Assembly: GCA_002412965.1 (NCBI GenBank) | Contig: DHWB01000006.1 | Location: 1-53,451, forward strand | DNA length: 53,451 nucleotides | Direction: 5' to 3' | Source of the DNA: Desulfomicrobium sp. UBA5193 | GTDB lineage: Bacteria > Desulfobacterota > Desulfovibrionia > Desulfovibrionales > Desulfomicrobiaceae | Part shown: piece after piece, positions 1 to 7,171 of the stretch | Position numbering within the stretch: the stretch's first letter is position 1 | Layout of the letters: every line of letters begins with the position of its first letter | Notes under the pieces: generated by a model | The model's input: only the letters and a program-made list of their open reading frames with translations | The model's database searches: none | What the model was told of the DNA's origin: nothing | Position numbers and translations under genes: made by a program

Positions 1-36
1 AGCTGACCGGTACTAATAGATCGTGAGTCTTAACTC
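1..36 (+). rRNA. 23S ribosomal RNA, 3' end only
   Basis: The first bases carry the conserved 23S 3' terminus, with the ACCGGTACTAATAGATCG block followed by the GAGTCTTAA tail. The gene enters from outside the window, so only its last three dozen bases are seen. The exact 3' end (about 34-38) is estimated by analogy to the E. coli terminus. It is followed after about 30 bp by 5S rRNA, the usual bacterial order. Confidence 0.9.
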
Positions 37-68
37 TCTCTCTTCACCTGTTTCTCTTATATATTTCG

Positions 69-184
69 TCCTGGTGACCACGGCGGAGGGGTACCACCCG
101 ATTCCATTCCGAACTCGGAAGTTAAGACCTCCAGCGCCGATGATACTGCCAGTCCACTGGTGGGAAAGTAGGTCGTCGCCAGGA
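69..184 (+). rRNA. rrf: 5S ribosomal RNA
   Basis: Terminal helix strands TCCTGGTG (from 69) and CGCCAGGA (ending 184) pair. Between them are the conserved 5S blocks CCGAACTCGGAAGTTAAG and the loop around GGGAAAGTAGGTCGTCGCC. Length is about 116 bases, normal for bacterial 5S. The 3' strand runs into a run of seven T at 186-192, so the terminal stem plus the T tract may act as the terminator of the rRNA operon. Confidence 0.95.
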
Positions 185-192
185 CTTTTTTT

Positions 193-557
193 ATTCTCTC
201 TTCTCTATGACCACAATAATCTCCTCACTTACACTCCTCTTTCTTCTTCTCGCTTTTTCCACGCATATTTTCGGACTCCCTGCAAACTGGTTCATCATCG
301 CTATTCTTGCGCTCTGGGATTGGCTTGCGCCAGACTCTGCACTGCCTTCATAGTTAATGTGGATCAAAGAAAGATCCTACGTCAGTATGCCCAGTTGCTA
401 ATTCCGGTTGATGCTTTTAGATTCCTATATTTAGCCGTCCGCTGTAAAATTCGCCACCATCTCTTTGCGCGCTCCATCAACGAGTGATCGTCTCAATGCT
501 TAAGAACAGGTATCGTCCGGTTCAAATGGGCACTACATTAATACTATGCCACAACAT
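193..557. other. Intergenic, no gene seen
   Basis: AT-rich spacer between the rRNA operon and the 3' end of ispH. The open frame on the plus strand that spans 5S and this spacer has no recognisable protein content and runs through the rRNA gene, so I treat it as chance. I see no tRNA, repeat or clear hairpin terminator for ispH, although the bases just outside its stop are T-rich on both strands. Confidence 0.6.
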
Positions 558-1445
558 TCATAGCTTTTTTTTTGATTTTTCTTCAGAAGAATAGCGAAGA
601 CGTTCCTGTAATGTCGTGGCCACATCGGCGATGATCCATGATGGTGTAGACGCGCCTGCGGTTAATCCAATACGTTCGAATTGAGCCAACTCTTTGATTG
701 GCAGCTCTTGGGCTATTTCTATGTGGACTGTGTAGATTCCGGTTTCCAGTGCAATTTGAGCCAATCGACGTGTATTTCCGCTGTTTTTTCCCCCGACGAC
801 AATCATGGCTTGAACCCTGCCTGACAGTTCTCGCACTTCCTCCTGCCTGTCCTTGGTTGCCGCACAGATGGTATCAAGGATGACCATGCTCGAATCTACA
901 TTCAACAAGAGATAGTCACGTATGGCGTCAAATGATTCACGGTCCTGCGTTGTTTGCGCAGCCAGGAAGTATTTTTGACCGTCATGCAGCGTGTGTGTCC
1001 GTAATTCTTCAAGGCTTTCAAAAACTGTGTGTTTGGGAGCGTAGCTCACCAGACCTCGCACTTCCGGGTGGTCACGTTCTCCGAAGAGGAGGAGGTGCTT
1101 GTTTTGCTCGGCCTGTTTGTGGATGAGGATCTGGGCTTTTTTGACTTTAGGACAGGTCGCGTCGATAATGGTAATGTTTTGGTCTTTGAAGCGGTCGAGG
1201 ATCTGCCGGGGGATTCCGTGCGCCCGGATAATTACGACGTCCGTTGCAGCTAGATTTTTCTTCCCGTCGGTTTGCTGAACCCCTTGACTTTTATACAGTT
1301 CAAGGACCTGCGGATTATGGATTATCGGTCCAAGAGTGTAGATTATCCCTTCTTGTGGCGGATTGGCTACTGCATTGTCCAGCTTATGCAATGCCAAATC
1401 GACGCCCATGCAAAATCCAGCTGTTTTCGCGATGATGAGTTCCAT
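558..1445 (-). CDS. ispH: 4-hydroxy-3-methylbut-2-enyl diphosphate reductase IspH (LytB)
   Basis: Last enzyme of the non-mevalonate isoprenoid pathway: reduces HMBPP to IPP and DMAPP with an iron-sulfur cluster, in the cytoplasm. The 295-residue protein has the three cluster cysteines in their family contexts (GFCMGVD near residue 13, ATCPKV near 97, CAATKDRQ near 195). The open frame starts 17 codons earlier, but ATG at 1445 has a GGAGG box at ideal distance and begins MELIIAKTAGFCMG, the normal N-terminus. The dusB stop lies immediately upstream, so the two are translationally coupled at the distal end of the flagellar gene run. Sure of function. Confidence 0.95.
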   Translation of the reverse strand: MELIIAKTAGFCMGVDLALHKLDNAVANPPQEGIIYTLGPIIHNPQVLELYKSQGVQQTDGKKNLAATDVVIIRAHGIPRQILDRFKDQNITIIDATCPKVKKAQILIHKQAEQNKHLLLFGERDHPEVRGLVSYAPKHTVFESLEELRTHTLHDGQKYFLAAQTTQDRESFDAIRDYLLLNVDSSMVILDTICAATKDRQEEVRELSGRVQAMIVVGGKNSGNTRRLAQIALETGIYTVHIEIAQELPIKELAQFERIGLTAGASTPSWIIADVATTLQERLRYSSEEKSKKKL

Positions 1446-1446
1446 G

Positions 1447-2418
1447 CTATTCCTCCATCTCCGATTCATTGGCTTGCATAACCGTGAAAACTTCATCCCA
1501 TGTTTTGCAGAATACTATTTCACGTCGAAATGTGCGCGCACCAGGCAATCCTTTCAAAAATTTTGGAACTAAGGTTCGCATTTTGAGCAAACCGAGTCTG
1601 TCCATTCCATGTTCTGTGTATAAATCGCAGAGTCTTTGCACGAGTTCCATCATACGCGAATAGGTCTTGCTCTTTGGGGATTGCCCGCGCCGAAGTTGCA
1701 GATATCTTTCAAAAATTGTTGGGTCGTTCATCGCTCCGCGAGCAAACATGATGCTGTCGACTCCGGTTTGCTCCACACACTGCAGTGCGTCTTCCGCCTG
1801 AAAAAGATCCCCGCTGGCGATGATCGGCAAACTTATGTTATTTTTCAGGATTGCCAGTTGAGACCAGTCCGCATGTCCGGTGAAGCCTTGGGCTCCGAAC
1901 CGCGGGTGCATGGTCACCCATCCCGCTCCCAGTTCTTCCAGTTTTTGGGACAATGGAAGATAGACGGGCTGGCCGACGTACCATCCCAGACGAATCTTGA
2001 AACCCATGCACCCCGGCTCTGTGGCATCTATCATGGACTTGGCCAGCCTGAGCAGATGCCCGGGTTCTTTGAGCAGGGCCGCGCCGCTACCGGTTTTGAT
2101 CACCTTGCGCACCGGACAGCCGCAATTGAGGTCAAAATAGCGGTACCCGGCTTCGCGCAGACGTTCGATGGCTTGAACAAGAAAGAGTTCTTCGGAACCA
2201 AACAGTTGAACGATCAACGGCGTGTCCTGAGGGCAGGTCTGCAAGAGTTCCTGGGTGCCTGGACTATGGTAAATGAGGCCTTTGGCGCTGACCATTTCTG
2301 TGACGGCCACACGACATCCCTGCTCATGGCAAAGGAGACGAAAGGGCAGGTCTGAGAATCCGGCCAAAGGAGCAAGCCACGGATCATCGGGCGTGAAGGC
2401 GAGAGCGAATGTGTTCAT
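1447..2418 (-). CDS. dusB: tRNA-dihydrouridine synthase, DusB-type
   Basis: FMN enzyme that reduces specific uridines in the tRNA D-loop. The 323-residue protein shows the Dus TIM-barrel signatures: LAPLAGFSDLPFR at the N-terminus, the FDLNCGCPVRKVIKTGSGAAL active-site segment containing the catalytic Cys, MHPRFGAQGFTG (DusB usually has HgRtr here), and GDLFQAEDA and MFARGAMNDP for FMN phosphate binding. Which uridine it modifies cannot be read from sequence. A 135-bp gap separates it from the gene upstream, so it may have its own promoter or be the tail of the flagellar run. Its 3' end carries the ribosome-binding site of ispH. Confidence 0.9.
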   Translation of the reverse strand: MNTFALAFTPDDPWLAPLAGFSDLPFRLLCHEQGCRVAVTEMVSAKGLIYHSPGTQELLQTCPQDTPLIVQLFGSEELFLVQAIERLREAGYRYFDLNCGCPVRKVIKTGSGAALLKEPGHLLRLAKSMIDATEPGCMGFKIRLGWYVGQPVYLPLSQKLEELGAGWVTMHPRFGAQGFTGHADWSQLAILKNNISLPIIASGDLFQAEDALQCVEQTGVDSIMFARGAMNDPTIFERYLQLRRGQSPKSKTYSRMMELVQRLCDLYTEHGMDRLGLLKMRTLVPKFLKGLPGARTFRREIVFCKTWDEVFTVMQANESEMEE

Positions 2419-2553
2419 CGTTGTTTATATGGGGAGTGTCCCTGGGCAGAAATGCTTTGGTGATCAAATGGGCATCATTTGCGGTGCTACATTGTCCCGA
2501 CTGACCACAGGAATGTTGGCTGGTGTTCTGGAAAAATGATTGAGGTCACAGGG

Positions 2554-2979
2554 TCAAACCTTGGGCTGATCAAGTATGAGTTCCACTTCGTCCACACTCA
2601 GACCCGTAGCCTGCGCCAGTGCCTGGGCTGATTGGCCGCGTCTGAATCCGCTGAGGATCGTTTGGCGCAGAAACTGGGGTGATTTGGTGAAGTTTTCCGC
2701 CTGCTCAAGGAGGCGCCGCATTTCCACTGCGCGGTAGTGGAGTTTTTCTTCCAATGCGATCAATTCTTCCTGACGTTTGGCGAAAGTACCGACAATTTCT
2801 TGTTCAAGACGTGCGTTCATGTCCAGTCTTTGGAGGAACTCTTCTTGTCTGTCTTGGAGAGAGCGGACAAGGAGTTCCGACTTCTTCAATTTCAAGAAGA
2901 AAAAAAAGGCGAGAACAAGGAGCAGTATTTCCACGAGTGTGGAAGAGGCGAGGACCCAATACGAAATTTCCGGATTCAT
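2554..2979 (-). CDS. Small membrane-anchored coiled-coil protein, DUF2802-like
   Basis: The 141-residue protein has one N-terminal membrane segment (about residues 8-29, VLASSTLVEILLLVLAFFFF), then a long charged helical stretch likely to form a coiled coil (about 30-95), then a short C-terminal helix-turn-helix-like module (GQSAQALAQATGLSVDEVEL). That layout resembles the DUF2802 proteins found in flagellar/chemotaxis clusters of other Proteobacteria; the assignment is from memory of that pattern, not a search. It begins immediately after the stop of the upstream gene, with AGG-TATAG-ATG as ribosome-binding site. Position implies a flagellum-related role; function unknown. Confidence 0.75.
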   Translation of the reverse strand: MNPEISYWVLASSTLVEILLLVLAFFFFLKLKKSELLVRSLQDRQEEFLQRLDMNARLEQEIVGTFAKRQEELIALEEKLHYRAVEMRRLLEQAENFTKSPQFLRQTILSGFRRGQSAQALAQATGLSVDEVELILDQPKV

Positions 2980-3282
2980 CTATACCTGCGTGTCAATCAG
3001 GTGTCCCTGATCTGTGTCGAGTTCGGATTCGTGACGCTGCTTTCGTCGTTCTCCCAAAAGTCCCTCTTGACCAGACTGTTGGTGTCCTTCCGGATCCACC
3101 TGGGTTTCGACGGCACCTGCGTCACTTTTGGCGACTTGATTTTTTTCCTGTCGTTGGCGGCGCAGCACCATCTCCTGGGCTATCGCCTGCTGTGCCTCGG
3201 GGTGCGCAAGCTGGGTGTGATGGATTTTTTGGGCCTCGGGGATCTGGCTGATCAAAGTTGTCAGATTGAGATTGTCGACCAT
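2980..3282 (-). CDS. Small hydrophilic protein of the flagellar cluster, function unknown
   Basis: The 100-residue protein has no membrane segment or cysteine. The N-terminal half (VDNLNLTTLISQIPEAQKI, then a Gln/Ala/His helix with AHPEAQQAIAQEMVLRRQR) looks conserved in style, while the second half is low-complexity and rich in Gln, Glu, Gly and Asp. Its ATG overlaps the fliL stop by one base (TAATG) and a GGTGA box precedes it, so it is clearly translated with fliL. I do not recognise the family; the context suggests a flagellar accessory protein. Confidence 0.75.
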   Translation of the reverse strand: MVDNLNLTTLISQIPEAQKIHHTQLAHPEAQQAIAQEMVLRRQRQEKNQVAKSDAGAVETQVDPEGHQQSGQEGLLGERRKQRHESELDTDQGHLIDTQV

Positions 3283-4043
3283 TATTTCACCACGTATGTT
3301 TCTAAAAGGATTTCGGAAACTTTACCGCTCTCCATGTATTGATTGACGACGCTGGCCAGATCGCTTTTCAACTTTTCAGAGTTCTGTGGGTTGTCCAGAA
3401 AGGAAAGGGACGAGTTTTTCAGATAACGATACACTGCGTCCCGGATGACCAGCGATTTTGTCTGCAGTTCAAGGCGCATGATTTCACTTGCTCCGGGAAT
3501 GGAGAAACGACAGGTCAGAAAACGGATTTGGTCGTTCTGCACATACTCCACCTGAAATTGCTCAAGAGAGTACGTGTATATCTTCTCCGGCAGCGCCGCT
3601 GCTGGAGTTCCAGGCGTTGCATTATGTCCAGGAGCGGTCTGTGCGGCAGTGGTCTGATTTTGAAGGGTTTCCTGCGTCGTCTTTTCGCCTTCTTCGGTTT
3701 GCGTGGTTCCGGTTTTCATGAAGAAATATGCGCCCCCAGCTCCGAGCAGCAGGCACAGGCCTGCTGCGATGCCAAGTATCCACATTTTTTTGCGTCCAGG
3801 TTTGGCTGGAGAAGTGCTGATCTCTGGAGCGAGAGGTGTTTCTTCAGGTTCGGGCAGAGCTTCCGCAGGGGTCTGGACCAAAACTTCTTCCTTTTCCTCG
3901 AATTCAAGGAAAAGGGCGTCGTCCAGATCGAGTTCGACTTTTTGCAGCCCCTTGGGCACGACATCCTGTAGGCGTTCATCATCGAGGGCGACGTTGGAGT
4001 CGCCTGGAGGAGACGGTTGGGCGAGAAGGATAAGCAGGATCAT
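3282..4043 (-). CDS. fliL: Flagellar basal-body-associated protein FliL
   Basis: Single-pass inner-membrane protein that surrounds the stator units and supports motor torque. A long acidic cytoplasmic N-terminus (about 85 residues, many Glu/Asp) precedes a membrane segment (WILGIAAGLCLLLGAGGAYFF), a Thr/Gln/Ala linker, and a C-terminal FliL domain with the usual IRDAVYRYLKNSSL and EILLETYVVK blocks. The N-terminal extension is longer than in E. coli FliL. The longest frame opens at a TTG inside a hairpin loop (4067); I prefer ATG at 4043, with AGG five bases upstream, but this start is not certain. Lies between cheY and the two small unknown genes. Confidence 0.85.
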   Translation of the reverse strand: MILLILLAQPSPPGDSNVALDDERLQDVVPKGLQKVELDLDDALFLEFEEKEEVLVQTPAEALPEPEETPLAPEISTSPAKPGRKKMWILGIAAGLCLLLGAGGAYFFMKTGTTQTEEGEKTTQETLQNQTTAAQTAPGHNATPGTPAAALPEKIYTYSLEQFQVEYVQNDQIRFLTCRFSIPGASEIMRLELQTKSLVIRDAVYRYLKNSSLSFLDNPQNSEKLKSDLASVVNQYMESGKVSEILLETYVVK

Positions 4044-4055
4044 GGGACCTGGGCT

Positions 4056-4081
4056 GACCGGCAACAAGGCGCTTGCCGGTC
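4056..4081 (-). terminator. Intercistronic hairpin between cheY and fliL
   Basis: GACCGGCAA (4056-4064) and TTGCCGGTC (4073-4081) form a perfect 9-bp stem with an 8-base loop, directly after the cheY stop. There is no T tract, so it is not a classical terminator. It may be an mRNA-stabilising or processing hairpin that sets the ratio of CheY to FliL. Confidence 0.5.
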
Positions 4082-4088
4082 AGGCGTC

Positions 4089-4469
4089 TTACTCAAAGAT
4101 TTTATTGATCTTTTGACCCAGGGTTTCCGCCGTGAATGGCTTGACGATATAATTGGAAACCTTGGCCTGCACAGCTTCGATGATGTTCTCCTGCTGTGCT
4201 TCCGCCGTGACCATGAGGAAAGGCAGATCTCCGAATTCTTCGCTGGCGCGGACCTTGCGCAACAGTTCAATCCCCGTCATCTGCGGCATGTTCCAGTCGG
4301 AGATGATGAATTCGACCTGATCTTTGGTCAGTATTTCCCAGGCCGCTGTTCCGTCATCGGCTTCGATGATGTTGTTGAAGCCGAGCTGTCTGAGAATATT
4401 TTTGATGATTCGGCGCATGGTCGAAAAATCGTCGACGATGAGCACCCGCATGCTTGTATTGACTGCCAT
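4089..4469 (-). CDS. cheY: CheY-like single-domain response regulator
   Basis: A 126-residue receiver domain with no output domain. All phosphorylation-site residues are present: the acidic pair VDD near 13-14, phospho-acceptor Asp in ISDWNMPQMTG near 58, Thr in MVTAEA and Lys in VKPF. The motif set is that of chemotaxis CheY, which when phosphorylated binds the flagellar switch. GGAGG at optimal spacing precedes ATG 4469. It sits between the flagellar sigma factor and fliL, matching a motility role; other CheY paralogues may exist outside the window. Confidence 0.9.
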   Translation of the reverse strand: MAVNTSMRVLIVDDFSTMRRIIKNILRQLGFNNIIEADDGTAAWEILTKDQVEFIISDWNMPQMTGIELLRKVRASEEFGDLPFLMVTAEAQQENIIEAVQAKVSNYIVKPFTAETLGQKINKIFE

Positions 4470-4512
4470 CTATTCCTCCACATTTACTTTTCGTGAAACC
4501 AAACGGAATTGG

Positions 4513-5316
4513 TCAGTTGATATCACCATACTCGCGGACAAACATTTTCTTGAGTTTGCCCAGGGCCTGTGAGTGCAACTGCGAGACTCTTCCTTCGGTG
4601 ATATCCAGCGCCAAAGCCACTTCTTTCATGTTGAGTTCGTCCGTATAGTACAAACTCAGAACCAGCCTTTCCCGTTCATTAAGTCTATCGATGAGATGTC
4701 CGAGCTTGTCAATGATGTCGTGGAAGGCCACGGAAGCAAAGGGCTCCCGGTGATTCCCGCTCTCGCCGGGCTGGTTCCATTGATCCTGGATTGCATCGAG
4801 GCTGAGGACGACCTGGGAGTTTACGGCTTCCAGAGTGGCTTCCAGTTCCAGGCGGTTTTGACCGGTGAGTTCCAAGAGGTCGCTACGGGAGGGTGGGCGC
4901 CCGTTTTCCTGCTCGAAATCCCTGATGACATGTTCCAATTTTTTGATTTTTTGGCGTAGCCCTCTTGAAAACCAGTCCATGCGCCGTAGCTCGTCGAGCA
5001 TGGCTCCACGGATGCGGTTGTCGGCAAAGGTTTCGAAGCGGATGTTCAGATCAGGCTGAAACTTGCCCAGCGCCTCCATGAGGCCCAGAGTGCCAGCACT
5101 GATCAGGTCCGAAAGCTCGATATGGGAAGGGAGCTTGGCTTTGAGATGCAGGGCGATGATCTTGATGCGGGGGGCAAAGGCGCGGGCGATGCGATCCTTG
5201 TCTGCGGGAGCCAAGGATGCAAAAGAAGTTCCGGTCTGTTCCAGGACAGACCAGACCGGTTCCGTTGCGTTATTCCGCAAAGAGGAGCTTCTTCCAGAAG
5301 AACTTGATGTTCCCAT
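4513..5316 (-). CDS. fliA: Flagellar sigma factor, FliA/WhiG type (sigma-28)
   Basis: RNA polymerase sigma factor for late flagellar genes. Region 2 is visible (ELSDLISAGTLGLMEALGKF, IRGAMLDELRRMDWFSR), region 3 (GRPPSRSDLLELTG), and region 4 with its helix-turn-helix (ERERLVLSLYYTDELNMKEVALAL then EGRVSQLHSQA). About 267 residues if ATG 5316 is used; the open frame extends 16 codons further but into unrelated sequence. The Ser-rich N-terminus (GTSSSSGRSSS) is odd and the ribosome-binding site is weak, so a start slightly downstream is possible. The gene overlaps the flhG 3' end by 47 bp, indicating coupled translation. Confidence 0.9.
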   Translation of the reverse strand: MGTSSSSGRSSSLRNNATEPVWSVLEQTGTSFASLAPADKDRIARAFAPRIKIIALHLKAKLPSHIELSDLISAGTLGLMEALGKFQPDLNIRFETFADNRIRGAMLDELRRMDWFSRGLRQKIKKLEHVIRDFEQENGRPPSRSDLLELTGQNRLELEATLEAVNSQVVLSLDAIQDQWNQPGESGNHREPFASVAFHDIIDKLGHLIDRLNERERLVLSLYYTDELNMKEVALALDITEGRVSQLHSQALGKLKKMFVREYGDIN

Positions 5317-6115
5317 CGAGATGAGCCTGCGGTTTCCATTGCGCCAGGTTGCGGGCGATGCCATGCACTGCCCGTGATGCTTCCGCGTCGGGAGTCAAAC
5401 TGCAGAACGGCTGCTGCTGTATGACGGCTTGGCGCACTGCCGGGTCGAGCGGGATGCTGCCGACAAGATCCAGAGAGACGCCGGTCAAGAAATGGTCGCA
5501 CGCATTGTACAGCTTGGCGAAGATGTCCTTGGCCGATTTTTCGTTTTTGGCCATGTTCACCACGATGTGAAATTTGTCCACCCCGTGCCGGAGTTTCAAG
5601 ACCTTGATCAGGGCGTAGGCATCGGTCAGCGATGTCGGCTCCGGGGTGATGACCACCACGCGTTCCTGCGCCGCAAGGTTGAAATAGAGCACATTGTCGT
5701 TGATGCCTGCCCCGGTGTCGACGATCAGGAAATCGATGTTGTCCTCCAGGACATCAACGGCTTCGAGGAGTTCGAGCTTTTGTCCCGTGGACAGGGACAG
5801 CATCTCGCTGACTCCGCTGGATGCCGGCAGGATGGAGAAGCCGTAGGGCGTTGGGTAGAGGATGTCACCCAGGGACACCCCTTCGTGGAAGACGTGAAAG
5901 AGGTTCCGTTCCGGAGTCAGGCCCAGCATGACATCCACGTTGGCCAAACCGAGGTCGGCGTCCAGAATGACGCAGCGCCGGCCAAGCTTGCTCAGGCACA
6001 GGGCGAGATTGATGGAAACGTTCGTTTTTCCGACGCCACCCTTGCCGGAGGTGACCGAGAGAACAATGGGAAGGGTGGCGCTCATGCTGTGTCCGGGATC
6101 TAAACGGGTTTTCAA
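5270..6115 (-). CDS. flhG: Flagellar number regulator FlhG (FleN/MinD-like ATPase)
   Basis: MinD-family ATPase that limits the number of polar flagella, acting with FlhF. 281 residues; deviant Walker A TSGKGGVGKTN near residue 22, switch I region DADLGLANVDVMLG, Walker B FLIVDTGAGI. The first codon used here is TTG at 6115, which overlaps the flhF stop (TTGA) and has a perfect GGAGG box seven bases away; ATG at 6085 (MSATLPIVLSV) is the alternative and has a poorer box. Order flhF-flhG-fliA-cheY is typical of polar flagellates. The C-terminus overlaps the sigma factor gene. Confidence 0.93.
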   Translation of the reverse strand: MKTRLDPGHSMSATLPIVLSVTSGKGGVGKTNVSINLALCLSKLGRRCVILDADLGLANVDVMLGLTPERNLFHVFHEGVSLGDILYPTPYGFSILPASSGVSEMLSLSTGQKLELLEAVDVLEDNIDFLIVDTGAGINDNVLYFNLAAQERVVVITPEPTSLTDAYALIKVLKLRHGVDKFHIVVNMAKNEKSAKDIFAKLYNACDHFLTGVSLDLVGSIPLDPAVRQAVIQQQPFCSLTPDAEASRAVHGIARNLAQWKPQAHLDGNIKFFWKKLLFAE

Positions 6116-7170
6116 TTGGTAGCCTCCGGAAGTTCGTGCCGCAGCAAGAGTCTCCAGACGTCCTGATCCTTGGGCTGAACAAGGGTGTTTTTCAGATCCG
6201 GCCCGACGGAAAACAGGGAAACGGGCAGCCCGGTATTGTTGGCCTGATTGATTATTTCCCCGTAATTACAGGCTTCATCCAACTTCGTCCAGATAATGCT
6301 GGCTGCGGAATCAGAGCGTAATCTGGAGACGAACATGTCCATCTGGGAGGAACCGAAGAGCGGGCTCAGGACAAGGTGCACGTGACAGGCTGGAAGGTTC
6401 CCTCCCGAGACGTCCTGCAGCCATGTGTCCAGGTTTTGACGGCCGGGCAGGCCGGGCAGGTCGAGCAGGACGAGGTCGTGGGCCTGCGCATCGCGCTCAA
6501 GGCTCTCCCAATGGGCGGAGTTGTCCAGTTCCCTGTACGACAAGCCCGAGAGTTCCGTGTAGTGGCGCAGGTAAAGCCTCCCTTTGCCTTGGGAACGATC
6601 CGCGTTGACGACCAGAATGCGTGCTTTGGGGCGCATTTTCTTCATGGCCAGGGCCAGGCGCAGAGTCGTGCAGGTCTTGCCGCTGCCGAAAGGCCCGGCC
6701 AGGAGATGAAATTTGTGCGTCCAGTTCGTATCGAGCCAGGGGCTGACGCCGACCATGTCTTTCATGACGGACAATGTCGGGGCTTCAGGTGCGCGGCGAA
6801 ATTTCTCCCACAGGTCGAGCAGCACGTCTTCCTTCACGCCCTCCCGCTCCATGTATTCAAAGACCAGCTGCTGGCGCGGAGTGAGCAGCCCGATGTCCAT
6901 CTGCGGCTTCAAGACGGCCATGAGCTGTTTGCGCAGCTTGGTCCATTCCTCGCGCAGACAGGTCGCGTCGTCCCCGCCCAGGGGCATGATATTCTCGGTT
7001 GAGCTTTTGGCGGCCGGCGGCATGTCCAGGGCGGCCATGATCTCATAGCGGGTCACGCCTTTGTGGACCTGTTTCTGATTGCTCAGGATGATGGCCTCGG
7101 GACCAAGCTCGTCCTTGATCCTGGCCATGATGTCTTTGGTGCTGGTTCCGGTGAATGTTTTGACCTGCAT
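6112..7170 (-). CDS. flhF: Flagellar placement GTPase FlhF, with altered G3 motif
   Basis: SRP-type GTPase that marks the pole where the flagellum is built. The 352-residue protein has the N-terminal B domain (MQVKTFTGTSTKDIMARIKDELG), an N domain, and a G domain with P-loop GPFGSGKTCTT (159-169) and the G4 motif TKLDE. Two elements deviate: the usual DTxR of G2 is NADRSQGKGR, and the usual DTAG of G3 is DLPG (237-240). Nucleotide hydrolysis may therefore differ from the Bacillus or Vibrio proteins. It starts one base after the flhA stop. Confidence 0.92.
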   Translation of the reverse strand: MQVKTFTGTSTKDIMARIKDELGPEAIILSNQKQVHKGVTRYEIMAALDMPPAAKSSTENIMPLGGDDATCLREEWTKLRKQLMAVLKPQMDIGLLTPRQQLVFEYMEREGVKEDVLLDLWEKFRRAPEAPTLSVMKDMVGVSPWLDTNWTHKFHLLAGPFGSGKTCTTLRLALAMKKMRPKARILVVNADRSQGKGRLYLRHYTELSGLSYRELDNSAHWESLERDAQAHDLVLLDLPGLPGRQNLDTWLQDVSGGNLPACHVHLVLSPLFGSSQMDMFVSRLRSDSAASIIWTKLDEACNYGEIINQANNTGLPVSLFSVGPDLKNTLVQPKDQDVWRLLLRHELPEATN

Positions 7171-7171
7171 T

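Noticed and set aside
23..487. 154-residue open frame over the rRNA end
   Set aside because: It runs through the 5S rRNA gene and has no protein-like composition or ribosome-binding site.
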